Assembly (NCBI GenBank): GCA_027623235.1 | Contig: JAQBVJ010000011.1 | Coordinates: forward strand, 28,115-92,114 | DNA length: 64,000 bases | Source: Planctomycetota bacterium | Lineage (GTDB): Bacteria > Planctomycetota > Planctomycetia > Planctomycetales > Planctomycetaceae | Reading direction: 5' to 3' | In this document: positions 17,952 to 26,832 of the stretch, one piece after another | How positions within the stretch are numbered: position 1 is the stretch's first letter | Layout: each line of letters begins with the position of its first letter | Position numbers and translations under genes: made by a program | Notes under the pieces: generated by a model | Databases searched by the model: none | What the model was told of the DNA's origin: nothing | Seen by the model: only the letters and a program-made list of their open reading frames with translations

Positions 17952-18884
17952 GTGATTCTCTCCGCTCTTGCTGGAACGATCTGGTTGCTGGCTGCCGCGA
18001 GCGCGCTTCTTGGTGCGTCCGTGCTCGTCCTCGCCCGGACGATTCGGAATACGCTCTACTCAGAAGATCTGGAGCAGGGCAACGAATGGCGGTACGACGT
18101 CAACCGGATCAACAACCTTCGCGATCACAGCGCGATGTTCCGTGTGTTTTACCCGCTCATCGTCGTCCTGGCCCCGTTGAATCGCGGGATGTTTCGCGAC
18201 TCGCTGCCACACGTCGCCCGGGAGATTCAGGCGGCCGGGCTGTCGCGGTTCTGGACGCCGGAAGAATATCTCGCGCGGCTTCAGGTGATTTCGCTGCTGT
18301 TATTTCCGATTTTCACTTACTTCTGCCTCGACATGATGGGGACGCCAGGAATTCTGTCGGCCGTCCTGATGAGCGGGTTGACTGGCTACCTGCTGAGAAA
18401 GAAGCTGGCAGCGACGGCTCACTATCGACTGTTCCAGATCAAAAAGAAGCTGCCGTTCCTGCTGGACCTGGTGACGCTTTTAATGGAAGCCGGCTCAACG
18501 TTTCTGCAGGCACTCAAGGAAGGTGTGGACGAATTTCGAGGCCAGCCAGTGGGGATTGAATTTGGACGCGTCCTCGCGGAAATCAGTTTAGGAAAGAGCC
18601 GGTCGATGGCTCTGGAATCTTTGCGTGAACGATTGAGCGATGACGAAATCACAGCAATCGTCGGCTCGATTGTTCAGGGTGAAGTGCTCGGCACACCGCT
18701 CGCCCATGTCTTCCGAACTCAGGCCGACGTGCTGCGGATCAAGCGAACTCAGCGGGCTGAAACGATCGCAGGCGAAGCGGGCGTCAAGATGCTGCTGCCC
18801 GGAATTCTGGTCATGGCCTCAACGGTCATCGTGATTCTCGGTCCGTTCCTGCTGAGCTTCGTCTACGAAGATTACATGTTCTGA
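17952..18884 (+). CDS. TadC-like type II secretion F-domain membrane protein
   Basis: About 310 residues. GTG at 17952 is preceded by GAGG five bases upstream; a GTG at 17946 would add two residues. An N-terminal helix is followed by two adjacent helices (about 115-155), a cytoplasmic T2SSF domain (about 165-285; KKKLPFLLDLVTLLMEAGST and a GTPLAHVFRTQADVLRIKR segment) and a final helix. This is the layout of TadC, the platform protein of tight-adherence pilus assembly. No TadA ATPase, TadB or pilin gene lies nearby, so the machinery must be encoded elsewhere if it is functional. Confidence 0.85.
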   Translation: MILSALAGTIWLLAAASALLGASVLVLARTIRNTLYSEDLEQGNEWRYDVNRINNLRDHSAMFRVFYPLIVVLAPLNRGMFRDSLPHVAREIQAAGLSRFWTPEEYLARLQVISLLLFPIFTYFCLDMMGTPGILSAVLMSGLTGYLLRKKLAATAHYRLFQIKKKLPFLLDLVTLLMEAGSTFLQALKEGVDEFRGQPVGIEFGRVLAEISLGKSRSMALESLRERLSDDEITAIVGSIVQGEVLGTPLAHVFRTQADVLRIKRTQRAETIAGEAGVKMLLPGILVMASTVIVILGPFLLSFVYEDYMF

Positions 18885-18931
18885 CGAGGCCTGCGGCCCG
18901 CACAGATTCGCTGACCCTTACAGAGTTCGTG

Positions 18932-18949
18932 CGCGAAAAAGTTTTCGCG
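18932..18949 (+). terminator. Possible terminator hairpin after the TadC-like gene
   Basis: A perfect 8-base stem, CGCGAAAA and TTTTCGCG, with a 2-base gap lies 48 bases past the stop of the TadC-like gene. The stem itself ends in A/T runs, but no separate T-tract follows, so the terminator call is weak. Confidence 0.35.
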
Positions 18950-19124
18950 ATCGCTTCTGGACACACGAAATCAATTCAGCGGGAGGGATTTCCCTGAGAG
19001 GATGAGGCGCGGCATTTCCCTCCGGGTAGGCTGGCCAGTCAGTGAATTGATGTCACAGATCGTTGATGTCAATGTCGGTTGGTTTCTGGTCTATCGTTTA
19101 AGAGTCTGGTCCGGGGGAACAGCT

Positions 19125-20126
19125 ATGAATCGAACTCTCACCATTTGGGTTGCTGGAGCGATTGGTGTCGTCCTGCTTCCGCTTCTGTTTATCACTCTGG
19201 AAGGTTTGACGCGCCCGCAGCGACTTTCAGCTGCGAGGATTGCTGACTCAGGTGAAGCAACGACGTCACTGCCGACAGATGCGACGTCTCTGCCCGCAGT
19301 TCCGGTTGCCCCCGTCGATTTCTCAACGGCCGGATTCTCCGCGACGGACATCACGGAGATACCTCAGGAATCGGCTGAATCGTCTCGTGTCGATCCGACG
19401 AAAGAATGGCCAGCCCAGCCGTCACAGGCAGATCAAGCGCTGTTCGCCGCCCGGGAATCGGAGTTTGAATTGACCAACTCGTTTATCTCCGACATCGGCT
19501 ATTTCGGAGGAGCGACGGACAGCCTGAAGGGTGAGGATCTTGTGGCGAATGTTCTTTCTCATCCGGAGAGTCCCAATACGGCATCCGATGCGGTTGGTGT
19601 GGGTGTCTCTGGTGTTTCCGGAACGCCGAAAGCACCCCATGAAGTTGTTCCAGCGCCGTCGCATCCGAAGAAAGAAGAGGCTCCTGGAGTCGCCGTCGCC
19701 AGCATGACTGGCAAGGGGCCTTTGAAAGCACAGGGAGACGGTCCGGTCAAGAATGCAGACAAAGAGAAAGTCGACGAGCGCGAGCGAATTGAAATCACGA
19801 TCATTCGTCCGCGGAAGGAGATCGTCCATCAGCACGAAGAAATCATCGGCCGGTGTCGTGCCAGCAAAGGGACTGCGATTACCCTGGTGAAACCAGCTTC
19901 TGTGGGAGATTCGTGGTGGGTGCAGGAAACGTTGCCTCGGCAGGCGACTTATTTCCGGGCCAGAGCTCAGTTTGGAAATGCAAAAACTGTCGAGGGATCC
20001 CGGTTTAAAGTTGTCGTTGCGTTTCTGCCAGAGGACTCCGACATTCCGGACACCGGGACCCAGTTTCAGGAGTTGCCGGCGGAATTTCTGCTGTCTCAGG
20101 AACTGGAATTCACGCTGAAACGGTAA
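19125..20126 (+). CDS. Membrane-anchored protein of unknown function
   Basis: 333 residues from an ATG at 19125 with GGGGGA seven bases upstream; a frame open from 19002 lacks such support. Residues 6-26 form a single transmembrane anchor. Residues about 30-210 are Ser/Thr/Pro/Ala-rich and probably unstructured. The C-terminal 110 residues (from EITIIRPRKEIVHQHEEII) look like a compact all-beta domain of the kind that recognises or displays ligands (ITLVKPASVGDSWWVQETL, TYFRARAQFGN). I do not recognise a named family. A cell-surface or periplasmic role is inferred from topology. It converges on thpR with a 7-base gap. Confidence 0.7.
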   Translation: MNRTLTIWVAGAIGVVLLPLLFITLEGLTRPQRLSAARIADSGEATTSLPTDATSLPAVPVAPVDFSTAGFSATDITEIPQESAESSRVDPTKEWPAQPSQADQALFAARESEFELTNSFISDIGYFGGATDSLKGEDLVANVLSHPESPNTASDAVGVGVSGVSGTPKAPHEVVPAPSHPKKEEAPGVAVASMTGKGPLKAQGDGPVKNADKEKVDERERIEITIIRPRKEIVHQHEEIIGRCRASKGTAITLVKPASVGDSWWVQETLPRQATYFRARAQFGNAKTVEGSRFKVVVAFLPEDSDIPDTGTQFQELPAEFLLSQELEFTLKR

Positions 20127-20133
20127 AGAGAAT

Positions 20134-20760
20134 TCAATGGCCATCGTCAGGCCGTGACAATACGACCGATTCAAGGATGTTGTAGACGGGGCCGGACGAT
20201 GTCAGTTGAGATTCCATGAGAGTCAATTCTGTGACGTCGCACCTCGCAAACTCAACTTCTGCCAGCCGTGTGACGAGGTCTTTCAGCCGATCATCGGCAA
20301 GTCGCTGCTTGACACGGGCGAGGGTCAGATGCGGACGATATCGGCGCGGCTCGGGTTTGAATCCGAGTGCCGCCAGGCCGTGACTGAGTGTTTCCGCGAT
20401 TCTGACCAGCGGCTCTGCGTCTCTGACACCTGCCCAGACAAGCGAAGGCTGCCCGAGATTCGGAAACGCGCCAAGACCGCGAAAGTGGATTGAGAACTTC
20501 GCCTCGCAATCAGCGATGCGAGACATCGTCTGCAGAATCTCCGGGCGAAGCTCGTCAGTGACGTCTCCGAGAAATTTGAGTGTCAGGTGGAGCTGCTCAA
20601 CGGAGACTGTCCGGAGCGACGGCCCAAACGAGCTCAGCGTGGCAATCAAGTCCGAAATTGTCGGAGCAGGGGCGGATGCTGAAACCTCTGTCGACGGGAT
20701 TCGCAGACTGGCAACGGCTGGCGGCACGGGGACTGCGATAAACAGTCTTCGGGTTCCCAT
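20134..20760 (-). CDS. thpR: RNA 2',3'-cyclic phosphodiesterase
   Basis: 208 residues of the 2H phosphoesterase superfamily (LigT/ThpR). The two catalytic HxTx motifs are visible as HLTL at residue 58 and HLTL at residue 144, the second within YRPHLTLARV. The protein starts with the expected RLFIAVPVP. The family hydrolyses 2',3'-cyclic phosphates on RNA ends and can reverse 2'-5' ligation in vitro; the physiological substrate is uncertain. It lies 32 bases downstream of tex on the same strand, so the two RNA-related genes may be co-transcribed. Confidence 0.92.
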   Translation of the reverse strand: MGTRRLFIAVPVPPAVASLRIPSTEVSASAPAPTISDLIATLSSFGPSLRTVSVEQLHLTLKFLGDVTDELRPEILQTMSRIADCEAKFSIHFRGLGAFPNLGQPSLVWAGVRDAEPLVRIAETLSHGLAALGFKPEPRRYRPHLTLARVKQRLADDRLKDLVTRLAEVEFARCDVTELTLMESQLTSSGPVYNILESVVLSRPDDGH

Positions 20761-20792
20761 CGTCGGTTCCTGTCACCGGTCCCCGCGAAGCG

Positions 20793-23072
20793 TCAGGTGC
20801 TTTCCGCCACCTTTGGCGGCTCCGTCTCGTCGCGTTGTTTGTTTCGCCGCCTTCGTCGTGACTGCGAAGCGATCGACCTGGATTCGATCGGGCCTTGCTC
20901 ACCCGTCTGCAGCATCGTCAGCGAGACTCGCCGTCTTTCAATGTCGACCGACTGAACCCAGACGGTCACGATGTCTCCAACCGAGACGACGTCGTGTGGG
21001 CTGCTGATGTAGCGATCCGCCATCTGACTTACGTGGACGAGCCCGCTGTCTTTCAGGCCAACGTCCACGAACGCTCCAAAGTCGACGACGTTGAGGATCG
21101 TGCCCTGCAGTTCCAGTCCTGGCGAGAGATCCTCAAGACGCAGGATTCCCTGTCGGAACATCGGCCCCGGCGAATCGCCACGAGGGTCGCGGCCGGGCCG
21201 GACCAGCGCTTCGACGATGTCGCGAAGCGTCGGCAGACCGACTTCCAGCTCGTTCGCGAGTTGAAGGCTGGAGTGGTCCTTGATCAGCTGCCTGGCCTCG
21301 TTGCTTTCTGCTGATTGCAGGGCGTCGACACTGACACCGGCCGTCTGCAGCAGCCGTTCGGCCGTCGTGTAACTTTCCGGATGGATCCACGTGGAATCGA
21401 GCGGTTCGTCGCCTCCCGTGATCTTGAGGAACCCGGCTGCCTGAGTAAACGTCGCCTCGCCGACGCCCGCCACTTCGAGGAGCTGCCTGCGTGAGGAAAA
21501 ACGGCCGTTGTTCTCTCGCCACTCAACGACGCGTCGCGCGATGAGTTGGTTCAGACCCGAGACGTATTTCAACAAGGAAGCGCTGGCTGTGTTGAGATCC
21601 ACTCCGACAAAGTTCACGCACGACTCGACGACGTCATCCAGTGACTCTTTCATCATTCGCGCAGAGATGTCGTGCTGGTACATGCCGACGCCAATGTGCT
21701 GCGGTTCGATTTTGACGAGCTCGCTCAGTGGATCCTGCAATCGTCGTCCGATCGAAATTGTCCCACGAACGGTTGCATCGAAATTCGGAAACTCGTCACG
21801 AGCAACGGCGCTGGCTGAGTAAATGCTGGCTCCTGCCTCGTTGACGATCAGATAACGACACCCGGAGGCCTGCTCGGCGATCAATTCGGAAACCAGTTCT
21901 TCCGTTTCCCGGCAGGCCGTGCCGTTCCCGATCGCGATCAGCGAGCAGTCATACTCAGCGAGCAGACCGGCCAGTTTCGCGATGGCCGCTTCGCGTTTCC
22001 CGGCAGACCCGGTGACGTAAAAGACGTCGCTGTGGAGGCAGTTTCCGACTTCATCGAGCACCGCGACTTTGCAGCCAGTTCGAAATCCGGGATCGATTGC
22101 CAGTACGTTTTCGTTTCGCAACGGCGGCTGCAACAGCAGGCTTCGCAGATTTCGAACGAAGACGCCGATGGCCTGCTTCTCGGCCTGCTCTGTGAGCTCT
22201 CGCCGGACTTCCCGTTCGATGCTGGAATGAATCAGTCGATCGACAGCATCCCGAACGCACTCTGACATGAAGTCGGCATTCGAGTGATCCTCAAGGTGGT
22301 ATTCCGTGGCGATGCTTCTTCGGGCGATCTCTCGATCCCATTCGAACCGCACCCGGAGCGGGCCGGCCTTCTCTCCACGGTTCAGTGCGAGCACTCGGTG
22401 TGGCGGAATCTTCCAGACGAGTTCCTCGAAGCCGACATAATCCTGAAATTCGTTCGTCGCGTCTTTGCCGGGTTTGCCGGCCGTCACGCTGATCCGGCCG
22501 GTTCTCCACGCGAGTTTTCGAGACAGATCGCGGACCGCGACATTCTCGCTGATCCATTCCGCAATGATGTCTGACGCTCCCGCGAGGGCGGCGGCAACGT
22601 CCTCAACCCCGGATTCGGGCGAGACGTAGTCGGTTGCGGCGGCGGCGGTCGCAGCGGATTCGGTTTTGCCATCGAGAATCAACAGTGCGAGCGGTTCAAG
22701 ACCTTTCTGCCTGGCTGCTTCGGCTCGCGATTTTCGCTTCGGTCGGAAGGGAAGGTAGAGATCGTCGAGTCGTTTGAGAGTTGTCGCTGCCTCGATCTGT
22801 TTTCGCAGCCCCGGTGTCAGTTTCCCCTGGCCGTCGATCAATCGCAGAATCGTCTCTGCTTTTTCACCGAGTTGCCGCTGGAATCGAACCTGGCGTTCAA
22901 TGTTACGAATCTGCACTTCGTCCAGGTCGCCGGTCTGCTCTTTTCGGTATCGCGTGATGAATGGAACCGTGTTGCCATCGTCCAGCAACTGCACGACCGC
23001 GGCGACCTGCTCTGTCTTGAACGACAGCTCGGCAGCGATCTGCTCCAGCGTGATCTGCAGCTTCGTTTGCAT
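20793..23072 (-). CDS. tex: Tex family RNA-binding transcription accessory protein
   Basis: About 759 residues from MQTKLQITLEQIAAEL, which matches the usual Tex N-terminus; starts at 23093 and 23165 would add 7 and 31 residues. Order: helical N-terminal region with VPFITRYRKEQTGDLDE, a YqgF/RNase H-like core (LAIDPGFRTGCKVAVLDE), helix-hairpin-helix repeats (about 495-560; ELVKIEPQHIGVGMYQHDI and VDLNTASASLL), and a C-terminal S1 RNA-binding domain (GTILNVVDFGAFVDVGLKDS, then VHVSQMADRYI). The basic tail after S1 is typical. Tex binds nucleic acid and associates with RNA polymerase during transcription. The family assignment is secure. Confidence 0.96.
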   Translation of the reverse strand: MQTKLQITLEQIAAELSFKTEQVAAVVQLLDDGNTVPFITRYRKEQTGDLDEVQIRNIERQVRFQRQLGEKAETILRLIDGQGKLTPGLRKQIEAATTLKRLDDLYLPFRPKRKSRAEAARQKGLEPLALLILDGKTESAATAAAATDYVSPESGVEDVAAALAGASDIIAEWISENVAVRDLSRKLAWRTGRISVTAGKPGKDATNEFQDYVGFEELVWKIPPHRVLALNRGEKAGPLRVRFEWDREIARRSIATEYHLEDHSNADFMSECVRDAVDRLIHSSIEREVRRELTEQAEKQAIGVFVRNLRSLLLQPPLRNENVLAIDPGFRTGCKVAVLDEVGNCLHSDVFYVTGSAGKREAAIAKLAGLLAEYDCSLIAIGNGTACRETEELVSELIAEQASGCRYLIVNEAGASIYSASAVARDEFPNFDATVRGTISIGRRLQDPLSELVKIEPQHIGVGMYQHDISARMMKESLDDVVESCVNFVGVDLNTASASLLKYVSGLNQLIARRVVEWRENNGRFSSRRQLLEVAGVGEATFTQAAGFLKITGGDEPLDSTWIHPESYTTAERLLQTAGVSVDALQSAESNEARQLIKDHSSLQLANELEVGLPTLRDIVEALVRPGRDPRGDSPGPMFRQGILRLEDLSPGLELQGTILNVVDFGAFVDVGLKDSGLVHVSQMADRYISSPHDVVSVGDIVTVWVQSVDIERRRVSLTMLQTGEQGPIESRSIASQSRRRRRNKQRDETEPPKVAEST

Positions 23073-23387
23073 CAAATGCCTGTCCGGCTTCATGCCAGGT
23101 GATGTGATTCGAGAAGAGTGTCGGAGTCGACAAATCGGGAACACCGCATGGTAACGACATCTCACCGAAAATTGTCAAGCAGAGCGGCGAAGCAGGGCCG
23201 TTACGAATCGAAGGGTCGTTCCGGTTTGTCGGATCGAGCCGATCTCATCCGCGAGGAATCTTCGAGCTCGCCCAACCGAGTTCGATCCCTGCTGCTCCTC
23301 TGACCTACATTCAAGAGCGATGCGGCTCTTCTTGAAGATCGCGTCCGCCCTCGTTTCGTCACATTCCTCACAGTTGATTCATTCGAA
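23073..23387. other. Divergent intergenic region between tex and the glycan cluster
   Basis: About 315 bases separate the divergent starts of tex and the first glycosyltransferase, so both promoters should lie here. Short open frames across it show no domain or ribosome-binding support. I could not pick out a convincing promoter pair, operator or RNA structure. Confidence 0.45.
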
Positions 23388-24578
23388 ATGGACTGCACGA
23401 TTCCGTCTCAACAGTCCGCACTGGAGCGGGACAGTTCCCAGCCTCACGGCGAGGCCGCGCGGAAAGTGCGCGTCTGCCACGTGAGCATGTGTCTTGCGAC
23501 TGGCGGTCTGGAGCGTTTGCTTGTTGAGTTCGCCCGCAACTGCTCACGAAGTCGATTCGATCAAAGCTTCGTCGCGCTGGACAGCCTTGGACAGCCGGCG
23601 AACGACATTCGAGAACTGGGTTTCTCCGCTGAGTCGGTTGCGGATTCCGCTGACGGCAAAATTGCGAGGCTGTTCTATCTGCGGAATCTGTTCCGGGAAC
23701 GACAGGTCGATATCGTTCATTCTCACAACACGCTGGCCCATTTTTATGCGGCCATCGCCGCGAAACTGGCTGGCGTTCGAGTCGTTGTGAATACGCAGCA
23801 CGGCCGTGGTTGCGGCGACAACTGGCGGGCCCGAGCTCAGTTTCGCATTGCCAACTTCTTTTCAGATCAGATCGTCGGTGTGTCTGAAGATGCTGCCGAA
23901 CTGTGTCGCCGCGATGACCGGTTTTCGCGACAAAAGACGACAACGATCTGGAACGGCATCGACCTGGATCGGTTTGAGTATCAAGGGCCGGCGGTGGCTC
24001 CGGTCGCGATCAGCGTGGCAAGGCTCTCGCCGGAGAAAGACTTCTCGACGCTTCTGCGCGCGGTGTGGATTCTGATTCAGGATGTCCCGGAGTTTCGGCT
24101 GCAAATCGTCGGGGACGGTCCGGAGCGGGAGCATCTCAGGACGCTCTGTCGTGATCTGAAGCTCGATGGTCACATTGAATTTCTCGGCGAGTGCAGTGAC
24201 GTGCCGCAACGACTTGCCAGAGCCGGTTTCTTCGTGTCGGCGACGCTGACCGAGGGGATTTCGTTGACTCTCCTGGAAGCGATGGCGACGGGATTGCCTG
24301 TTGTCACGACCAGGGTTGGCGGTAATCCGGAGGTCGTGCAGGACGGCCGGACGGGACGGCTCGTGAAAGCGGGCTGTCCGGAACGTCTCGCGAATGCGAT
24401 GCGGGAGATGCTGCTTGATCGGGACGCGTGGCCGGTGATGGGGGAACTGGCGCGGCAGCGCATTGAGCAGCACTTCAACGTGCGAAACATGGTCCGCCAG
24501 TACGAATCACTTTACGAAGAACTGTTACGCGGAAAGCCAGCTTCCACCAACTCACGTCAGGACTCAGAAGACAAATGA
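23388..24578 (+). CDS. Glycosyltransferase family 4 (GT-B fold)
   Basis: 396 residues. The N-terminal acceptor domain (about 28-200) begins with VCHVSMCLATGGLERLLVEF and holds the DIVHSHN motif. The C-terminal donor domain (about 205-375) has the group 1 landmarks SVARLSPEKDF, GDGPEREHLR and the EX7E-type region TEGISLTLLEAMATGLPVV. Such enzymes transfer sugars from nucleotide donors onto lipid-linked or nascent glycans on the cytoplasmic side. First gene of the plus-strand cluster; its stop overlaps the next start (ATGA). Donor and acceptor cannot be told. Confidence 0.92.
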   Translation: MDCTIPSQQSALERDSSQPHGEAARKVRVCHVSMCLATGGLERLLVEFARNCSRSRFDQSFVALDSLGQPANDIRELGFSAESVADSADGKIARLFYLRNLFRERQVDIVHSHNTLAHFYAAIAAKLAGVRVVVNTQHGRGCGDNWRARAQFRIANFFSDQIVGVSEDAAELCRRDDRFSRQKTTTIWNGIDLDRFEYQGPAVAPVAISVARLSPEKDFSTLLRAVWILIQDVPEFRLQIVGDGPEREHLRTLCRDLKLDGHIEFLGECSDVPQRLARAGFFVSATLTEGISLTLLEAMATGLPVVTTRVGGNPEVVQDGRTGRLVKAGCPERLANAMREMLLDRDAWPVMGELARQRIEQHFNVRNMVRQYESLYEELLRGKPASTNSRQDSEDK

Positions 24579-25783
24579 GCGAACGGAGCCTACGAATCGG
24601 ACTGGTCGGTTGCGGCCAGATTGCCGACGCCCACCTGCAGCAGATTCGCCGCGCTGTGGGCGCGGATGCGGTCGCGGTGTGCGATTCGGAGCCGCTACTC
24701 GCACGGCAGGCTGCGGAGCGATTCGACGTTCCGATGCAGTTTTCGAGCCTCAATGCGATGCTGCGTGAGGCTCGTCCAGACGTTGTGCATGTGACGACGC
24801 CAGTTCATACCCACGCTCCGTTGTCGATAAAGCTGCTCAACGCCGGCGTGCATGTCTACGTCGAGAAGCCGTTCACCGTGGACGCTGACGAGGCCAGGCA
24901 GGTCATCGACGTCGCGGAACAAAACGGGCGTCTCGTCTGCATCGGCCATGATCAATTGCTCGATCCGGAATGGGTTCGTGTCTGCGAGATCGTCGCATCC
25001 GGAATGCTCGGCGAGATTCATCACGTCGACTCTGTTCTCGGCTACCCGATTAACGGACCGTTTGGCCGTCATGTTGTTGCGAGTCCGAACCACTGGGTTC
25101 GGAAGCTGCCGGGCGGTCTCATTCAGAACACAGTTTCGCATCCGCTTTACCGCATCACGGAATTTCTCGATGACGCCGAACCTTCGATTCAGGCACGGTG
25201 GTTCAGTCGACTTCCCGAGGTGCCGTTCCCGACGGAACTCAGAGCGAACCTGCAGGGTGAGAAAGTCTCCGGCAGCCTCCTCTTCACCAGCACGACGAAG
25301 CCCTACCAGCGCGTGACGCGGCTTTACGGAACCGAAGCAGGACTGGAAGTCGACCTCAACACACAGGTGATCCGTTTTCACCAGAGCGGCCGCTACCCCG
25401 GAGCGTTCGCGAAACTGGAAGCGCCGTACCGGCAGCTCCGCGAGTCGTGCGGAAACCTGAAGCGCAGCGTCGGCCGTTTTGTGCGGGGAGAACTTCACTA
25501 CTTCGAAGGAATGAAACGACTGTTCGAGAGCTTCTACGAATCTGTCCGCGAAGCATCCTTTCGAGAAGTGTCTTCAGTCCGTCCACCCGTGACGCATCAG
25601 GAAGCGGTGCGAGTGACATCGATCATGGACCGGATTTTCAAGCAGTGCCGGGACGAGTCCGGTGATTTCGCGTTCGGAGCGGGACAAAAGGCAGCCGAAG
25701 AGAAGTTCTCGCCGGCAAGGAGCACCGGCGAAGATCGATCTCGAGAGACACCTGCCGAACTGGTTGGACAAGGGCATCTCTAA
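24575..25783 (+). CDS. Gfo/Idh/MocA family NAD(P)-dependent oxidoreductase
   Basis: 402 residues. The Rossmann domain opens with RIGLVGCGQIADAH (glycine motif) and contains VHVYVEKPF, where the conserved EKP lysine sits. The C-terminal alpha/beta domain follows from about 125 (HQL-type segment is GHDQLLDPEW), and GGLIQNTVSHPLYRITEFL resembles the family's GG-x-DxGxHxxD region with changes. Members oxidise or epimerise nucleotide sugars or inositols. In this cluster it may make a modified nucleotide sugar for the glycosyltransferases. It overlaps both neighbours by 1-4 bases, indicating coupled translation. Confidence 0.9.
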   Translation: MSERSLRIGLVGCGQIADAHLQQIRRAVGADAVAVCDSEPLLARQAAERFDVPMQFSSLNAMLREARPDVVHVTTPVHTHAPLSIKLLNAGVHVYVEKPFTVDADEARQVIDVAEQNGRLVCIGHDQLLDPEWVRVCEIVASGMLGEIHHVDSVLGYPINGPFGRHVVASPNHWVRKLPGGLIQNTVSHPLYRITEFLDDAEPSIQARWFSRLPEVPFPTELRANLQGEKVSGSLLFTSTTKPYQRVTRLYGTEAGLEVDLNTQVIRFHQSGRYPGAFAKLEAPYRQLRESCGNLKRSVGRFVRGELHYFEGMKRLFESFYESVREASFREVSSVRPPVTHQEAVRVTSIMDRIFKQCRDESGDFAFGAGQKAAEEKFSPARSTGEDRSRETPAELVGQGHL

Positions 25784-26778
25784 TGAAAGTACTTCTTACT
25801 GGAGCAACCGGTTTCCTCGGAAAACGAGTTCTGCGAGAACTTCTCTCGCGGGACATCGAGGTTCGTTGCGCGGTGCGGGAGTCAAGCAGGCTCGATTGCA
25901 TCGACGATATTCGAACGGAACTCGGATGCCAGATCGAGGTCGTGTCGGTCGATCTCGCCACGGAAGATGGCTGCCACGAAGCGGTCTCGGGCTGCGAAGT
26001 CGTTTACCACCTGGCGGCATCCCTCGACGGTTGCACGAGCAGTCTGTTTCAAAATTCCGTTGTGCCAACAAGGGAACTGGTTCGGGTTGCTTCGGAGTCA
26101 GGCGTCCGACGTTTCATCCTGGTTAGTTCGCTGGGGGTCTACGGACCTCAGAAACTGCCACGAAACGCGATCGTCGACGAGTCCTGTCCGGTCGACGAGG
26201 CTCCGCATTTGCGGGACGCCTATACCTACAGCAAGGCGGTGCAGGAAGACGTCGCGTGGCAGACAGCCAGGGAAAACGATCTGTCGCTTGTCGTCGTTCG
26301 GCCGGGAGTCATCTTTGGGGATGAACGCGGGATCCTGAGTCATCGGGTCGGCCTGCCGTTTGGAGGCCGAATGCTGCGCATGGGCGGTCGACAGAGAATT
26401 CCTTTGACGTACGTCGAGAACTGCGCGTCAGGAGTCGTATTGGCGGGCCTCGCCGCCGGTGTCGATGGTCAGGTCTTCAACCTGATCGATGATGCGTTGC
26501 CGAACGGTCGCGAAATGATTCGCCGGTATCGGCGATCCGGGCGTCAACTGAGGGTCATCGGGATTCCGCAGTTCGCCATTCCGCTGCTTTCCTGGCTCAA
26601 TGAAAAATATTCGGACTGGACTGAGGGGCAGATTCCCAAAGTTCTGTCTCGACACCGAACTGACGCGATGTGGAAACCGCTTCGCTACTCGAACGAGAAG
26701 GCGAAGCGACTTCTGGGCTGGCAACCGTCGATCGATATCGACACGGCCATCACAAGAACGCTCAGCTTCTCTGGCTGA
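25783..26778 (+). CDS. NAD-dependent epimerase/dehydratase (extended SDR)
   Basis: 331 residues. The dinucleotide motif GATGFLG is at residues 7-13, the active-site Ser in VSSLGVYGP and the YxxxK pair in YTYSKAVQED near residue 148. RPGVIFGD follows, as in nucleotide-sugar epimerases. The ATG shares one base with the preceding stop codon. A sugar epimerase, dehydratase or reductase role in glycan precursor supply is inferred from family and context; the exact product is open. Confidence 0.92.
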   Translation: MKVLLTGATGFLGKRVLRELLSRDIEVRCAVRESSRLDCIDDIRTELGCQIEVVSVDLATEDGCHEAVSGCEVVYHLAASLDGCTSSLFQNSVVPTRELVRVASESGVRRFILVSSLGVYGPQKLPRNAIVDESCPVDEAPHLRDAYTYSKAVQEDVAWQTARENDLSLVVVRPGVIFGDERGILSHRVGLPFGGRMLRMGGRQRIPLTYVENCASGVVLAGLAAGVDGQVFNLIDDALPNGREMIRRYRRSGRQLRVIGIPQFAIPLLSWLNEKYSDWTEGQIPKVLSRHRTDAMWKPLRYSNEKAKRLLGWQPSIDIDTAITRTLSFSG

Positions 26779-26832
26779 AACTTCAACACGGAAATTGAAA
26801 CATCGGATGGAACCTCAACCGACGCAGTGCTC

